Source: Cyclobacteriaceae bacterium
GTDB lineage: Bacteria > Bacteroidota > Bacteroidia > Cytophagales > Cyclobacteriaceae
DNA: 64,000 nt
Reading direction: 5' to 3'
Assembly: GCA_012033595.1 (NCBI GenBank)
Contig: JAAUQL010000004.1
Coordinates: 36,818-100,817 of the forward strand
Every line of letters starts with the position of its first letter. Position 1 is the stretch's first letter. Below are positions 9,340 through 20,310 of the stretch, piece by piece. The notes under the pieces are model-generated. The model did not search any database. It worked only from the letters and a program-made list of their open reading frames with translations, and was not told the DNA's origin. Position numbers and translations under genes: made by a program.

Positions 9340-9369
9340 TTTGAATACCTGGTTTTTTTCCTACTTTTG
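9340..9369 (+). promoter_or_regulatory. Bacteroidota-type promoter of the E1 gene
   Basis: TTTG at 9340-9343 and TACTTTTG at 9362-9369 are separated by 18 bases, a good match to the TTTG / TAnnTTTG promoter of this phylum. Transcription would begin near 9376, 37 bases before the ATG at 9413. The rest of the 438-base gap from 8975 holds no gene that I can support. Confidence 0.6.
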
Positions 9370-9412
9370 CCTGGCGTCCACTGCGGTATTTTTTAACATA
9401 ATCCGGAAAAAT

Positions 9413-11832
9413 ATGACATCGATCAAATCAAATCCTGCAACATCGTTGAAAACTCATGGGCTATCAACAGAAGATATTCTCCATGATTATAAGCTCGGTT
9501 GGATAAGCCGTCATGTAAGTCTGGTAGGCCGCAAAGAGGTCTTCTTGGGAAGAGCAAAATTTGGTGTATTTGGCGATGGCAAAGAGCTTGCCCAAATGGC
9601 CATGGCCAGGGTGTTTGAGCCTGGTGACCATCGGTCAGGATATTACCGCGATCAGACGTTTATGTTTGCATCCGGACTGTTGAGCTTTCAGCAGTTTTTT
9701 GCTCAATTATATGCACATACCGATCTGGCCGCGGAGCCGGCTTCGGGAGGCCGTTTGATGAATGGGCATTTTTCTACCCGGATATTAGATGAAAACGGTC
9801 GATGGAAAGATCAAACAAAATTGAAAAACAGCAGCGCCGATGTGTCGCCCACCGGAGCGCAAATGCCGAGACTGGTAGGCCTGGCCTGGGCATCGAAGCT
9901 TTACAGGGAAAATCCCCAATTACACGGATTCCGAGAATTTTCCAATCATGGAAATGAGGTTGCCTTTGGCACCATCGGCAATGCCTCCACTTCAGAAGGG
10001 ATTTTTTTGAATCGATCAACGCCGCAGCCGTATTGCAAATCCCCATGGTATTGTCCATCTGGGACGATGGATACGGCATTTCGGTGCCAAACGAACTACA
10101 TACGCCCAAAGTCGATATCTCCAAGGTCCTTGAAGGCTTCCGTAGGTCGGAAAGTGAAAAAGGTTTGCAACTGTACAAAGTGAATGGTTGGGATTATATC
10201 GGTCTGATCGAGACCTTCAGCGAAGCAGCCAATCTGGCAAGGCAAAAGCATATCCCGTCTATCATCCATGTGGATGAAATGACCCAACCGCTGGGGCATA
10301 GCACCAGCGGCTCGCATGAGCGCTACAAATCGCGCGAACGGCTCGATTGGGAGCTTGAATTTGACTGTCTCAAAAAAATGCGGGAATGGATACTGGACAA
10401 TGAAATTGCACACCAGGGACAACTGGATAGCATTGAAGCCGAAGCGGAAAAGATAGCTAAAAACAGCAAGGAAAGGGCATGGAAAGAATATACCGCAGTA
10501 CTGACGCAAGACAAAAAGGAAGCCCTGGAACTGCTCGATCAACTCAATGCAGACCTGGGGCCATATGAGCAGATAGCTGCTTATCGCGATGAGTTGGAAG
10601 CAAACCCACATCCGCTAAAACTGGAAACCATCAAGGCTTTGAAATATGCCCTGCGCTATACCAGAAACCAATCATCGCATGTGCGTGTGCGCATCCGTAA
10701 GTGGCTCAAGGCAAAAGATGAGCGAAATCAAAAAGACTATAGCTCACATATTTATAGTCAATCTGAAGATGCAGCCATTAATGTAAAAAAAATAGCGGCA
10801 GCATATTCTGATCATGCTAAAGTGGTCGATGGCAGGGAAGTGCTGCAAGCTTGCTTCGATGCGGCCCTTCATCGCGACCCGAGGGTGCTGGCTTTTGGCG
10901 AAGACCTGGGCAAAATCGGCGATGTAAACCAGGGCTTTGCCGGGTTGCAGGAAAAGTACGGCGAGATGCGAGTCATGGATACCAGCATCCGCGAAACCAC
11001 CATCGTTGGCCAGGGCATAGGTGCCGCATTGCGCGGGCTGAGACCCATTGCCGAAATCCAATATCTCGATTACCTGATATATACCATCCAAACCATGTCC
11101 GACGACCTCGCATGTATCCACTACCGTACTGCCGGTGGGCAAAAAGCGCCGGTCTTGATCCGTACCAGAGGACACCGACTGGAAGGCGTCTGGCATTCTG
11201 GTTCTCCACTAGGCATGATCCTCAACAGCATCAGGGGCATTTATGTACTCGTGCCCCGAAATATGACTCAGGCAGCCGGTTTCTACAATACCATGCTGAA
11301 GTCGGACGATCCCGCCCTCATTATCGAAACACTCAACGCCTATCGGCTCAAGGAGCGCCTTCCTGAAAATATTGGTGAATTTACCGTGCCCTTGGGTGAG
11401 CCGGAAGTCCTCAATGAAGGCACGGACTGCACCTTGGTGACCTATGGAGCCATGTGCCGGATAGCAATGGATGCTTCCAAACAACTTGCCAGCGTTGGGA
11501 TATCGCTTGAAGTAATAGATGTACAAACACTCCTGCCTTTCGATATTCATCACACCATAGTGGAATCGCTGAAGAAAACCAACCGTGTGATATTTGCCGA
11601 CGAAGATGTGTCGGGGGGAGCATCGGCCTACATGATGCAGCAGGTGCTGGAGGTGCAGGACGGCTACCGCTATCTCGATTCCAAGCCCTTAACCTTAACC
11701 TCCAAAGACCATAGACCGGCGTATTCTTCAGATGGTGACTATTTCTCTAAGGTAAATGCCGAGGATATTTATGACACTGTTTATAATATGATAAATGAAG
11801 TAAACCCGATCGATTTTCCGGAGATTTACTAG
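9413..11832 (+). CDS. Fused 2-oxoacid dehydrogenase E1 (alpha plus beta), frame broken at 10002-10008
   Basis: One extra T in the T7 run at 10002-10008 joins two frames into about 806 aa. E1 decarboxylates a 2-oxoacid with thiamine diphosphate and passes the acyl group to E2 lipoate. The alpha half contains GTIGNASTSEGIFFESINAA, restored only when the frames are joined, and WDDGYGIS, the thiamine-diphosphate/Mg region. The beta half contains VLAFGEDLGKIGDVNQGFAG, RETTIVGQGIGAALRG and RGHRLEGVWHSG. Alpha and beta subunits are separate genes in many bacteria, and fused forms occur in Bacteroidota. ATG 9413 follows a good promoter. The substrate could be pyruvate or a branched-chain oxoacid. The gene converges with the aminotransferase, with a 32-base gap. 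Confidence 0.8.
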
Positions 11833-11864
11833 CAACCGGTGTTATTGCGAGCCTGGTTTTTACT

Positions 11865-13062
11865 TCATCTTCCCGAAGCCGATAAGGCCTTCAGTAAAAT
11901 ATCACAAGCCTCTTTGATTTGAGCGTCGGTGATAATCAATGGAGGAGCAACCCTGATCGCCGTGTCACAAAACAAAAACCAATCGGTGATCAACCCAAAC
12001 TCCAGAGATTTTTGTATGGTGAGCGTTACTTCGTCAAAACTTCCAAGCTCGATGGCCATCATCAGACCGAGATGTCTTATGGTTTTGATTTTCGGATGTT
12101 TAAGGTATTTTTTAAATAAGTTAGCTTTGGCTTCGGCCTGTTCATAGATGCGTGTGGCCTGTATTTCTTCGAGCAAAGCCAAGGAAGCTGCGCAGCTAAC
12201 CGGATGCCCCCCAAAGGTGGAGATATGACCCAGAACCGGCCTGGTCTGCAAGGCACTCATGATCTCGGAAGACGAGATAAATGCCCCAAGGGCATGCCCC
12301 GCCCATTCCTTTGGCAGCGGCGATAATGTCCGGTACGATACCATACTGCTCAAAAGCCCAGAATGTGCCGGTTCGACCAAATCCACACTGGATTTCGTCT
12401 AGCACCAATAAAGCGCCTGTCTCGTTGCAGCGATGTCTTAATTTTTGAAAAAAGCTGGAGGAAGCGATCCGCACGCCTGCTTCGCCCTGCACGGTTTCCA
12501 CTATCACAGCGGCAAATTTGTCAGTAATGTTGTCCAAATTATGCTCGTCATCAAAATCGATATAACTAATGCCGGGAACCAGCGGCATAAAACCCTGTCG
12601 GAAACTTTCGTCAGAACCCAGCGATAGCGCTCCCTGCGTAGCACCGTGGTAGGCCTGCCGACAGGCGATGAGTTCATGTCTCCCGGTATATCTTTTGGCC
12701 AGTTTCATGGCGCCTTCTATGGCTTCGCTACCTGAGTTGACAAAAAAAACATTGTCGAGAGGATCGGGCAAAGTATCGCTGATGGCTTTGGCCAGAAGCA
12801 CCTGCGGGCTTTGCACAAATTCCCCGTACACCATTACATGCATATGGGTGGCGGCTTGTGTTTGTACGGCAGCAACGATTTTGGGGTGATTGTGACCCAG
12901 CGTGCTTACCGCAATGCCAGATATCAGATCGATATATTTTTGGCCATCAGCGCCATATAGGTAGATATTGTCTGCCTTCACTACCTCAAGGCCAATGGGA
13001 AAGGCGCTGTTTTGCGCCACATGCGAAAGAAACAAGGCTTTGTTGGATGGGAAGGTCTTCAT
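11865..13062 (-). CDS. Class III aminotransferase, acetylornithine/ornithine type; frame broken near 12284-12300
   Basis: Two overlapping frames form one protein of about 399 aa when one C is added to each of the plus-strand C4 runs at 12284-12287 and 12297-12300. This recreates AAKGMGGGMPLGAF exactly as conserved in the family, including the PLP lysine. Other motifs are ISGIAVSTLGHNHPKI, VFFVNSGSEAIEGAMKLAKR, YHGATQGALSLG, ALLVLDEIQCGFGRTG and STFGGHPVSCAASLA. Enzymes of this group transfer the delta-amino group of ornithine or acetylornithine to 2-oxoglutarate. No arginine biosynthesis genes are adjacent, so a catabolic role is equally possible. Confidence 0.8.
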
Positions 13063-13395
13063 TACGATCTAAGCGCTTCGGTTTGTATTGTTCTTGCAAC
13101 TTTAATCAATTATCTCTTAAATTTTTGTTCACAGCCGTATTCTTTTAGGCACTACACACCGTGTGAGGGTAAAACAAATTGACATGCTGATGATCAGGCT
13201 TTACCATTGCTCATAAAAATCCCGCCAAGGGATAAAACTATTTGTTGTGCTGTAGGTTGACAATGCATCAGGCTTGATGCAGATGCTTAAATATTTAAAA
13301 ATCAACAAGCACGAGTGAAGTTGCCTCGTAACGGAAAACGGAAAACATTGTGGATAAGTAGCGACACCGAGAGCGTTCAATTTTGTTTTTAATTA

Positions 13396-13426
13396 TTTGA
13401 TAAAGCATTATTAAAAACTATTTTTG
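13396..13426 (+). promoter_or_regulatory. Bacteroidota-type promoter of the E2 gene
   Basis: TTTG at 13396-13399 and TATTTTTG at 13419-13426 are 19 bases apart, a near-perfect match to the phylum consensus. Transcription would start near 13433, 15 bases before the E2 ATG at 13448. The rest of 13063-13395 shows no gene. Confidence 0.6.
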
Positions 13427-13447
13427 AAGCCCAAAATCAAAAGTTTT

Positions 13448-15201
13448 ATGGCAGAAATAATAAGAATGCCCAAGATGAGCGATACCATGGAAGAAGGCGT
13501 GATAGCCTCATGGATGGTCAAGGAGGGCGACAATGTAAAATCAGGAGATGTCCTGGCAGAAGTTGAAACCGACAAAGCAACCATGGAGCTGGAATCGTAC
13601 GAATCCGGCACTGTTCTTCATATCGCAATCAAAGAAAAAGAAGCGGTTAAGATTGATGGTATCATTGCCATAATTGGCAAAAGGGTGAAAACATCGATGA
13701 TTTGCTTGAAGATAAAGGATCATCAACGGCTCCGGCTAAAAATGGCGCGTCTGAAGATGCTGACGACAGCGATGACGATAGCAGCGAAGTAAAAAATAAA
13801 GAAGGAAAAAAGAAAGATAATAAGGAAAGCGAAACTGCTGATCGTGATAAATCTGAAGATGAAAGCGAGGAAGGATCAGATGTGGCAGATACCAGCGATA
13901 TCAACGCCTCGGTAATCACCATGCCTAAAATGAGCGATACCATGACAGAAGGCATCATTGCCAACTGGCTCAAAAAAGTTGGCGACGATGTAAAGTCCGG
14001 AGATGTGATCGCTGAAGTAGAGACCGACAAAGCGACCATGGAATTGGAAGCGTACGAAAGTGGCAAGCTACTTTACATTGCGGTGGAGGCTGGTGAGTCG
14101 GTAGCGATAGATGGTGTCATTGCCATTGTAGGCGAAGAGGGCGCAGACTATAAAGCATTGCTCCAGGCACACAAGGGTAACGGAAAATCTGACAAGAAAG
14201 AGGCAAAAGCCCAGTCAGAATCGAAAGATAAAGTCAAAGAAAAATCAGAAAAAGAAGATAAGGATAAAGAAAAGGAACAGCCGAAGGCAGACCAAAAGCA
14301 AACTCATGCACATGCTTCGCCCGATGGTAGGATCATAGCTTCGCCCCTGGCCAAAAAACTAGCAGAAGACCGTGGATACGACATCAGCAATATAAAAGGC
14401 AGTGGTGACGGTGGCAGGATAATTAAACGGGATGTGGAATCTTATACTCCGGAGGCTAAACCCGCCGGTGAAGCTGCCAAAAAAGTAGAAGTGGTGGAAT
14501 TGCCACAGGTGGTTGGCGAAGAACAATACGAAGAGGTGAAGCTTTCGCAAATGCGCAAGACCATCGCCCGAAGACTTTCTGAAAGCAAATTCACTGCGCC
14601 GCATTTCTATCTGACGATGGAAATAAATATGGACAAGGCAGTGGCTGCCCGGGAAAGCATGAATGAAATATCGCCTGTGAAACTATCGTTCAATGACCTG
14701 GTGATCAAAGCTACCGCTGCCGCCCTGCGCAAGCATCCCGATGTGAATGTGTCGTGGCAGGGAGATACCCTGCGTAAAAACAAGCATATCAATATCGGTG
14801 TTGCTGTAGCTGTGCCTGAGGGTTTGTTGGTGCCTGTAGTTCGTTTTGCCGACAACAAAACCTTGTCGCATATCGCGGCTGAAGTAAAAGAACTCGCCAC
14901 CAAAGCCAACAAAAAACAATTGCAACCTGCTGACTGGGAAGGCAGCACCTTTACCATCTCCAACCTGGGTATGTTTGGCATCGAAGAATTTACTGCCATC
15001 ATCAATCCCCCAGATGCTTGTATCCTGGCAGTGGGAGGGATCAAGCAAACTCCAATCGTAAAGGATGGCCAGATTGTGCCAGGCAATGTAATGAAGGTGA
15101 CGCTTTCGTGCGACCATCGCGCAGTAGATGGTGCCGTAGGAGCTGATTTTCTAAAAACGCTGAAAGGATTGCTAGAAGATCCGGTCAGGATATTGATATA
15201 A
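13448..15201 (+). CDS. Pyruvate dehydrogenase-type dihydrolipoamide acyltransferase (E2), frame broken at 13679-13682
   Basis: Adding one A to the A4 run at 13679-13682 joins two frames into about 584 aa. There are two N-terminal lipoyl domains, each starting MPKMSDTM and carrying EVETDKATMELE with the lipoylated lysine (about residue 43 in the first). A Ser/Asp/Lys-rich linker separates them. Next are a second charged linker, the E3/E1-binding domain (ASPLAKKLAEDRGYDISNIK) and the catalytic domain ending SCDHRAVDGAVGADF with the HRxxDG active site. It transfers acetyl groups from lipoate to CoA. ATG 13448 is chosen because the upstream TTG lies inside the promoter. An intrinsic terminator follows. 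Confidence 0.88.
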
Positions 15202-15251
15202 AAATTGATCAAAACCAGGAAGACGATTTTTCGTTATCCCAGATAAATCAA

Positions 15252-15290
15252 AAAAGGCTGAAAGCTTAAGCGGTTCAGCCTTTTGTTTTT
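15252..15290 (+). terminator. Intrinsic terminator after the E2 gene
   Basis: An 11-base perfect stem (AAAAGGCTGAA with TTCAGCCTTTT) and an 11-base loop are followed by TTGTTTTT. It lies 51 bases after the E2 stop and isolates hslV transcription. Confidence 0.8.
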
Positions 15291-15364
15291 AAACCTGACT
15301 GTTTTATTTGATATATACAGGATAAGAGAAAAAAAAGATACTATTCATTTTCAAAAATTAATAA

Positions 15365-15904
15365 ATGACAAAAATCAGATCGACCACAGTTGTTGCCATC
15401 AAGCACAACGGTCAAGTAGCCATAGGTGCCGATGGTCAGGCGACCATGGGCAATACCGTAGCCAAAAGCAATGTAAAAAAACTGCGAAAACTCCAGGGAA
15501 ACAAAATCCTCACGGGTTTTGCAGGTAGCACCGCCGATGCCTTTACCCTGTTGGAACGCTTCGACGAAAAATTGAGCGCTTATGGAGCCAATATGAAAAG
15601 GGCCGCCATCGAGCTGGCCAAAGATTGGCGAACAGACCGTTATTTGCGCAAGCTCGAAGCCATGCTCATCGTGGCCAACAGCGATGAAATATTGATTTTA
15701 AGTGGTACCGGCGACGTATTGGAACCCGACAACGATATCGCGACCATCGGATCGGGCAGTATGTACGCGCAAGCCGCTGCCATGGCACTAAAGAAGCATT
15801 GTCCCGGTCTCACAGCCGAAGAAATGGTAAAAGAAAGCCTTGGTGTTGCAGCAGATATTTGCATCTATACCAACCACAACATCACCATTGAAAAGTTGGG
15901 TTGA
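15365..15904 (+). CDS. hslV: ATP-dependent protease peptidase subunit HslV
   Basis: The protein is 179 aa, full length. HslV is the proteasome-like threonine peptidase that works with the HslU ATPase in the cytoplasm. The mature N-terminus is predicted at Thr7 (TTVVAIKHNGQVAIGADGQ), after removal of a six-residue leader. KNVKK-type and GFAGSTADAFTLLERF segments and IATIGSGSMYAQAAAMAL complete the family pattern. hslU is not adjacent, which is unlike the usual hslVU operon of Proteobacteria. The gene follows the E2 terminator. Confidence 0.93.
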   Translation: MTKIRSTTVVAIKHNGQVAIGADGQATMGNTVAKSNVKKLRKLQGNKILTGFAGSTADAFTLLERFDEKLSAYGANMKRAAIELAKDWRTDRYLRKLEAMLIVANSDEILILSGTGDVLEPDNDIATIGSGSMYAQAAAMALKKHCPGLTAEEMVKESLGVAADICIYTNHNITIEKLG

Positions 15905-16131
15905 TGAGGCAACTATCTTTGCAAAGTGATTGGCCTTATAAATCATCCAAAGTTTTTTTTAAAAAAGGGTGATCTTAATTCAGTAAATTTTCCGAATAAG
16001 TAGCGATCCATCCCATATTCAAAAAGGGTGACCCCTGAGCCTCTGGTCGCAAGCGTTGATTAAGAAGCCGCTGTGCGCGCTGAAGCGTTTACACAATGGG
16101 AAACAATTTTTTTAGCATAAACTGTACGCAT

Positions 16132-19100
16132 ATGATTTTTCGCTCAAAGAATTTAGAGGTAACCCTGGTTTTATTGTTGGGTATATGTTTGTTGGCCGGT
16201 TCTTGTACCAACAAACCGCAAGCTGTTCTGTTGCAATGCGACAACAGGAGTAATCCAAATAATATCGATATACAAAAGCCCCTGCTCTCCTGGCAGTTGT
16301 CCGATACCCGGCGAGGTGCAGCACAAACAGCCTATCAGATTATTGTGGCCGATGATCCAAAACTTCTTAACGATGCAGATGCCAATGTATGGAACACCGG
16401 AAAAGTGGCAACCAGCCAGTCAGTTCACATTCCTTACAGCGGCAATGCGATGTTGTCCAATTCAAAATATTATTGGAAAGTCCGGGTCTGGGATCATTTA
16501 AACCAGCCAGGTGCATGGAGCCAGGTGTCTTATTGGAAAACAGCATTGCTTCAGCAGGAGGAATGGGTAGCAAAATGGATTGGCAAAGATTTAAATGAAA
16601 TCAATGACGAGCCTATACCCACAGCTAATTGGATATGGCATCGCGACGGAACAATTCAAGGGGAAATGGTTTATCTGGAACAAACAATTGTATTGGATGA
16701 TAAATCAATAGAAAACGCATACATAGATTTAGCTGTTGATAATGCCTATGAATTGTTCATTAATGACCATGCTGTGGGAAGCCATCGCGAATGGACACCA
16801 TTGCAGGGATCCAGATTTGTAAGATACCCAATTAAAGACAAATTACTTGCCGGAGAAAACCTGATACAAATAGCTGCTGTTCAAACCCAAGCTGACAAAA
16901 AAGGGGGCGCTATAGCAAGATTATCGATATACTATTCCGACGGAACTCACCTATTATTTGGCACCGACCATACCTGGGAAGCATATAAATCAACCGAAAA
17001 TGGCTGGATATCTCCTAAAGCAGGTGTTACGGGTCCTAAAAAAGCTGTAGAAATTGAAAAATACGGAGGAGAACATTGGGGCAACATACATGAACCATAC
17101 AGGCAGCCTCGTTCTATCCTTGTAAGAAAGGAACAAGCGATAGAGAAAAAATAAGCGGCGCAACCGTCCACGTCAGCGGGCTTGGCGGATACGTGTTCTA
17201 CATTAATGGAAATAGAATAGGCACTGACATACTAACACCAGGCTGGACCCACTACAGAAAAAGAGTGCAATACCAAACATACGATGTTACCCCATACGTA
17301 AGAACAGGAGAAAATTGCTTTGCTGCCGTGTTGGGAAATCTTTGGTGGAGTGGCGATGTTGGCTTCAGGGGAATACCCCAGTTTAGCGCTGACCCTTTGC
17401 GGTTTATCATGCAACTGCATCTGCAATATGATGATGGAACTTCTGAAATCTTAAAGTCAGATGAAAGATGGAAGGCCCATATATCACCCATTGTAGAAAA
17501 CAGCATTTACGATGGCGAGACCTATGATGCGCGCCTCGAAGTAGCCGGATGGAATATGCCCGGCCTTTCCGACAAAGAATGGACAGCGGTAGATGAGTTT
17601 GACGAAGAATGGGGCACTTTGGTGGCAGAACAACTTGAACCCATAAAAATTACAAGGGAAATTAAGCCTGTATCTGTAAACGAAATTGAACCCGGCAGAT
17701 TTATTTTTGATATGGGGCAAAACATGGCCGGTTGGGTTAAGCTATTAGTAAAAGGAGAAAAAGGTACAGTTGTTACCTTGCGATTTGCTGAGATTCTTAA
17801 CGATGACGGCAGCCTTAAAACGGAGCCCTTACGCTCAGCAAAGGCTACCGATCGGTACATTCTCAAAGGCGAAGGGTTGGAAGAATGGGAACCGGCATTT
17901 ACCTATCATGGTTTTCAGTTTGTTGAAGTAACAGGTTATCCCGGAGAACCTGCGCCGGAATCAATTGTTGGAAAAGTGTTTCATACAGACGCTCCGGTGC
18001 TGGGAAAAATAGAAACCTCCAATACGCTTATTAATAAGCTGGCGCACAACATTTTTTGGGGGCAGATAGGCAACATGCACAGCGTGGTAACGGATTGTCC
18101 ACAAAGAGACGAACGCATGGGATGGACAGGTGATGCGCAGATATTTGCAGCAACGGCATTTTACAATATGGACATGTCACTCATGTTCCGGAAGTACCTC
18201 AGAGATATCCGCGACAGTCAATTGCCAAACGGCGAAGTAACCAATTTTGCACCAGATGCATTCTCCATGTACGGAGCAGGGCCTGGTTGGGCCGATGCAG
18301 TCGTGATTGTACCATGGAAAACATTCCTTTTTACAGGCGATACAAGCATTATTCGGGAAAATTTTGAAAGCATGCTCGCTTGGCACAACAGCGTAATGGA
18401 AAAAAGTGAAAACAATTTGTTTGAAAGAGGAGGCTTCGGCGACTGGGTATCTGTGGAAAAAACACCTCCAGAACCAATAGGTTCGGCATATTATTATTAC
18501 AGCACAAAATTATTGGCCAAAATGGCCGGGGTAATTGGTAAAACAGAAGAAGCGAACAGATTGCAGCAGCTATCAGACGACATAAGATTGGCATTCAATA
18601 ACAAACACCTCAAGGAGAATAAGCAATACTGGGCTGATACACAAACCGCCTATCTATTGCCACTGTCGTTTGGAATACCCTCTTCAGAAGATCAACCCGC
18701 GATAGTCGCCAATTTGGTCGAAAACATCCATGACAGAGATGTGCATGTGTCTACAGGCTTTCTCGGTACCCAATATATTTTACCGGTGCTGAGCGACAAC
18801 AAGCAGCACGAACTGGCCAATGAACTCGTTACCACCAGAAGCTATCCGTCGTGGGGTTACATGATAGAGCAGGGAGCTACCACCATTTGGGAATTATGGA
18901 ACAGTGATAAGCAAGGGGCAAAAATGAATTCACGCAACCATTATGCTTACGGTACAGTGGGTGAATGGCTATTTGGCTATTTGGGGGGCATTCGGATTGA
19001 TGAAAACTACCCCGGGTTTAAAAAATTTGAAATCAACCCACAACCTGCCGGAGATTTAGAATGGGTCAAGTGCTCCTACAATTCACCCTATGGCTCTATT

Positions 19101-19325
19101 ATTTCTAACTGGAAGAAAACCCACAAGCAGTTTATCCTCGAAATTGAGGTGCCAGCAAATACTTCTGCAACTATAACCATTCCCGCTATCGATATTAAAA
19201 ATGTAAAAGAAGGGAACAAGCAGCTTGGTGAAAATCCAAATTTCGATAATTTAGTATTCAAACATGGCGCATTACAATTAGATGTTAAAGCCGGGAAATT
19301 TGAGTTTACGTCGGTACTTGAGTAA
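16132..19325 (+). CDS. GH78 family alpha-L-rhamnosidase lipoprotein, frame broken at 17146-17151
   Basis: Adding one A to the A6 run at 17146-17151 joins two frames into about 1,064 aa. GH78 enzymes are inverting alpha-L-rhamnosidases. The order is a lipoprotein signal (LLAGSC), a fibronectin-like N-terminal domain (KPLLSWQLSDTRRG), a beta-sandwich region restored across the junction (GLGGYVFYINGNRIG, DVTPYVRTGEN), and an (alpha/alpha)6 barrel with the hallmark DCPQRDERMGWTGDAQIFAA near the middle. Downstream is GATTIWELWNSD with a candidate catalytic acid. ATG 16132 is chosen because it begins the lipoprotein signal. It precedes the RAYT island and PUL 1, suggesting a rhamnose-containing polymer. 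Confidence 0.88.
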
Positions 19326-19380
19326 ATATTAGAAATCAAATTTCACTAAGCACAAAGCATTGTTTTGTCATATTTTTGCC

Positions 19381-19829
19381 GATAGGAGCGATAATTTTGT
19401 AGAAGGCACCAAAAGCAAGCAAACCCAGCTCCGATAGGAGCGACAATTTTGTAGAATGAAATAGCGGAAAGAAAACCCAGCTCCGTAGGAGCGTAATTTT
19501 TGTATTCGAGAACAACAAATTTCGCCCCGACGGGGCTTCCTACTTGAGATGAAATTTTTTTTCTACAAAAATCTCGCCCTTAGCAGGGCTAATCCGCTCC
19601 GTTGAATTCGACCCCGCTCCTTAGGAGCAGCAATTTTGTAGATTAATAGAAAAAGCTATAACGTCAGCTCCCTAGGAACGGCAATTATGTAGAAAGCCCA
19701 GCTCCGATAGGAGCGACAATTTTTTAGATTTAAAGGAAAAGCTATAACGTCAGCTCCCTAGGAGCAATATTTTTGTAGCTTTATAGGCAAATCTAAAACG
19801 CCAGCTCCATAGGAGCGTAATTTTTTTAC
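19381..19829. repeat. REP-like palindromic repeat cluster, left flank of the RAYT gene
   Basis: At least eight copies of a unit of about 28 bases, AGCTCC-nnTA-GGAGCG plus an AATTTTGTAGA tail, begin near 19381 (partial), 19427, 19479, 19616, 19666, 19700, 19752 and 19803. Several are spaced 51-52 bases apart. Each folds into a short GCTCC/GGAGC hairpin. A second unit in the opposite orientation, TCTACAAAAATCTCGCCCTT then AGCAGGGCT, lies at 19562-19592. A third hairpin, GCCCCGACGGGGC, is at 19524-19536. There is no coding potential. The layout resembles the REP/BIME clusters that surround RAYT transposases. Confidence 0.85.
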
Positions 19830-19847
19830 ACACAAAATAATAAATCA

Positions 19848-20309
19848 ATGCCCAACACCTACACCCAACTGTTAATTCAATTTGTATTTGCCGTTAAAAA
19901 CCGGGATGCACTGATTAACGAACCCATTCGACCCGACGTTGAAAAATACATTTCCGGGATAATCAAAAATAACAACCATGTACTGCTAGCTCAATATTGT
20001 ATGCCCAATCATTGTCATATCCTCGTTGGCTTCAACCCCATTCAATCTATCTCCGATTTGGCAAAAGATATTAAATCCAATTCTTCAAAATGGATAAACG
20101 AAAATAAATTTACACCATTCAAATTCAACTGGCAGGAAGGTTTTGGAGCTTTCAGTTACTCAAAAAGCCAGTTAGATGTTGTGGCTAATTATATATTGAA
20201 TCAAAAAGAACATCACAAAAAGAAAACGTTTAAAGAGGAATACCTTGATTTTCTTCAAAAATTCAATGTTGATTATAATGAAAAATATTTATTTGAATGG
20301 TTAGATTGA
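19848..20309 (+). CDS. REP-associated tyrosine transposase-like protein (Y1/IS200 fold)
   Basis: The protein is 153 aa, typical for small Y1 transposases. The HUH motif is MPNHCHILVGF (His55 and His57), which binds the metal. The helix VVANYILNQKEHH carries the candidate nucleophile Tyr115. FNWQEGFGAFSYSKSQ is the stretch just before it in this group. Related enzymes nick and rejoin single-stranded DNA, and RAYTs are thought to have spread REP hairpins. No IS200/IS605-style tnpB is present. Both flanks are packed with palindromic repeats, supporting a domesticated RAYT rather than an intact insertion sequence. ATG 19848 lies 18 bases after the last left-hand repeat. Confidence 0.85.
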   Translation: MPNTYTQLLIQFVFAVKNRDALINEPIRPDVEKYISGIIKNNNHVLLAQYCMPNHCHILVGFNPIQSISDLAKDIKSNSSKWINENKFTPFKFNWQEGFGAFSYSKSQLDVVANYILNQKEHHKKKTFKEEYLDFLQKFNVDYNEKYLFEWLD

Positions 20310-20310
20310 A

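Noticed and set aside
10002..10008. Programmed frameshift in the E1 gene and similar breaks in other genes
   Set aside because: The breaks fall inside conserved catalytic motifs rather than at domain borders, and the same one-base deficit recurs in many genes, so a consensus error is simpler.
19848..20309. Intact IS200/IS605 insertion sequence
   Set aside because: There is no tnpB, and no clear element ends are distinguishable from the many REP-like hairpins. A resident RAYT explains the layout better.
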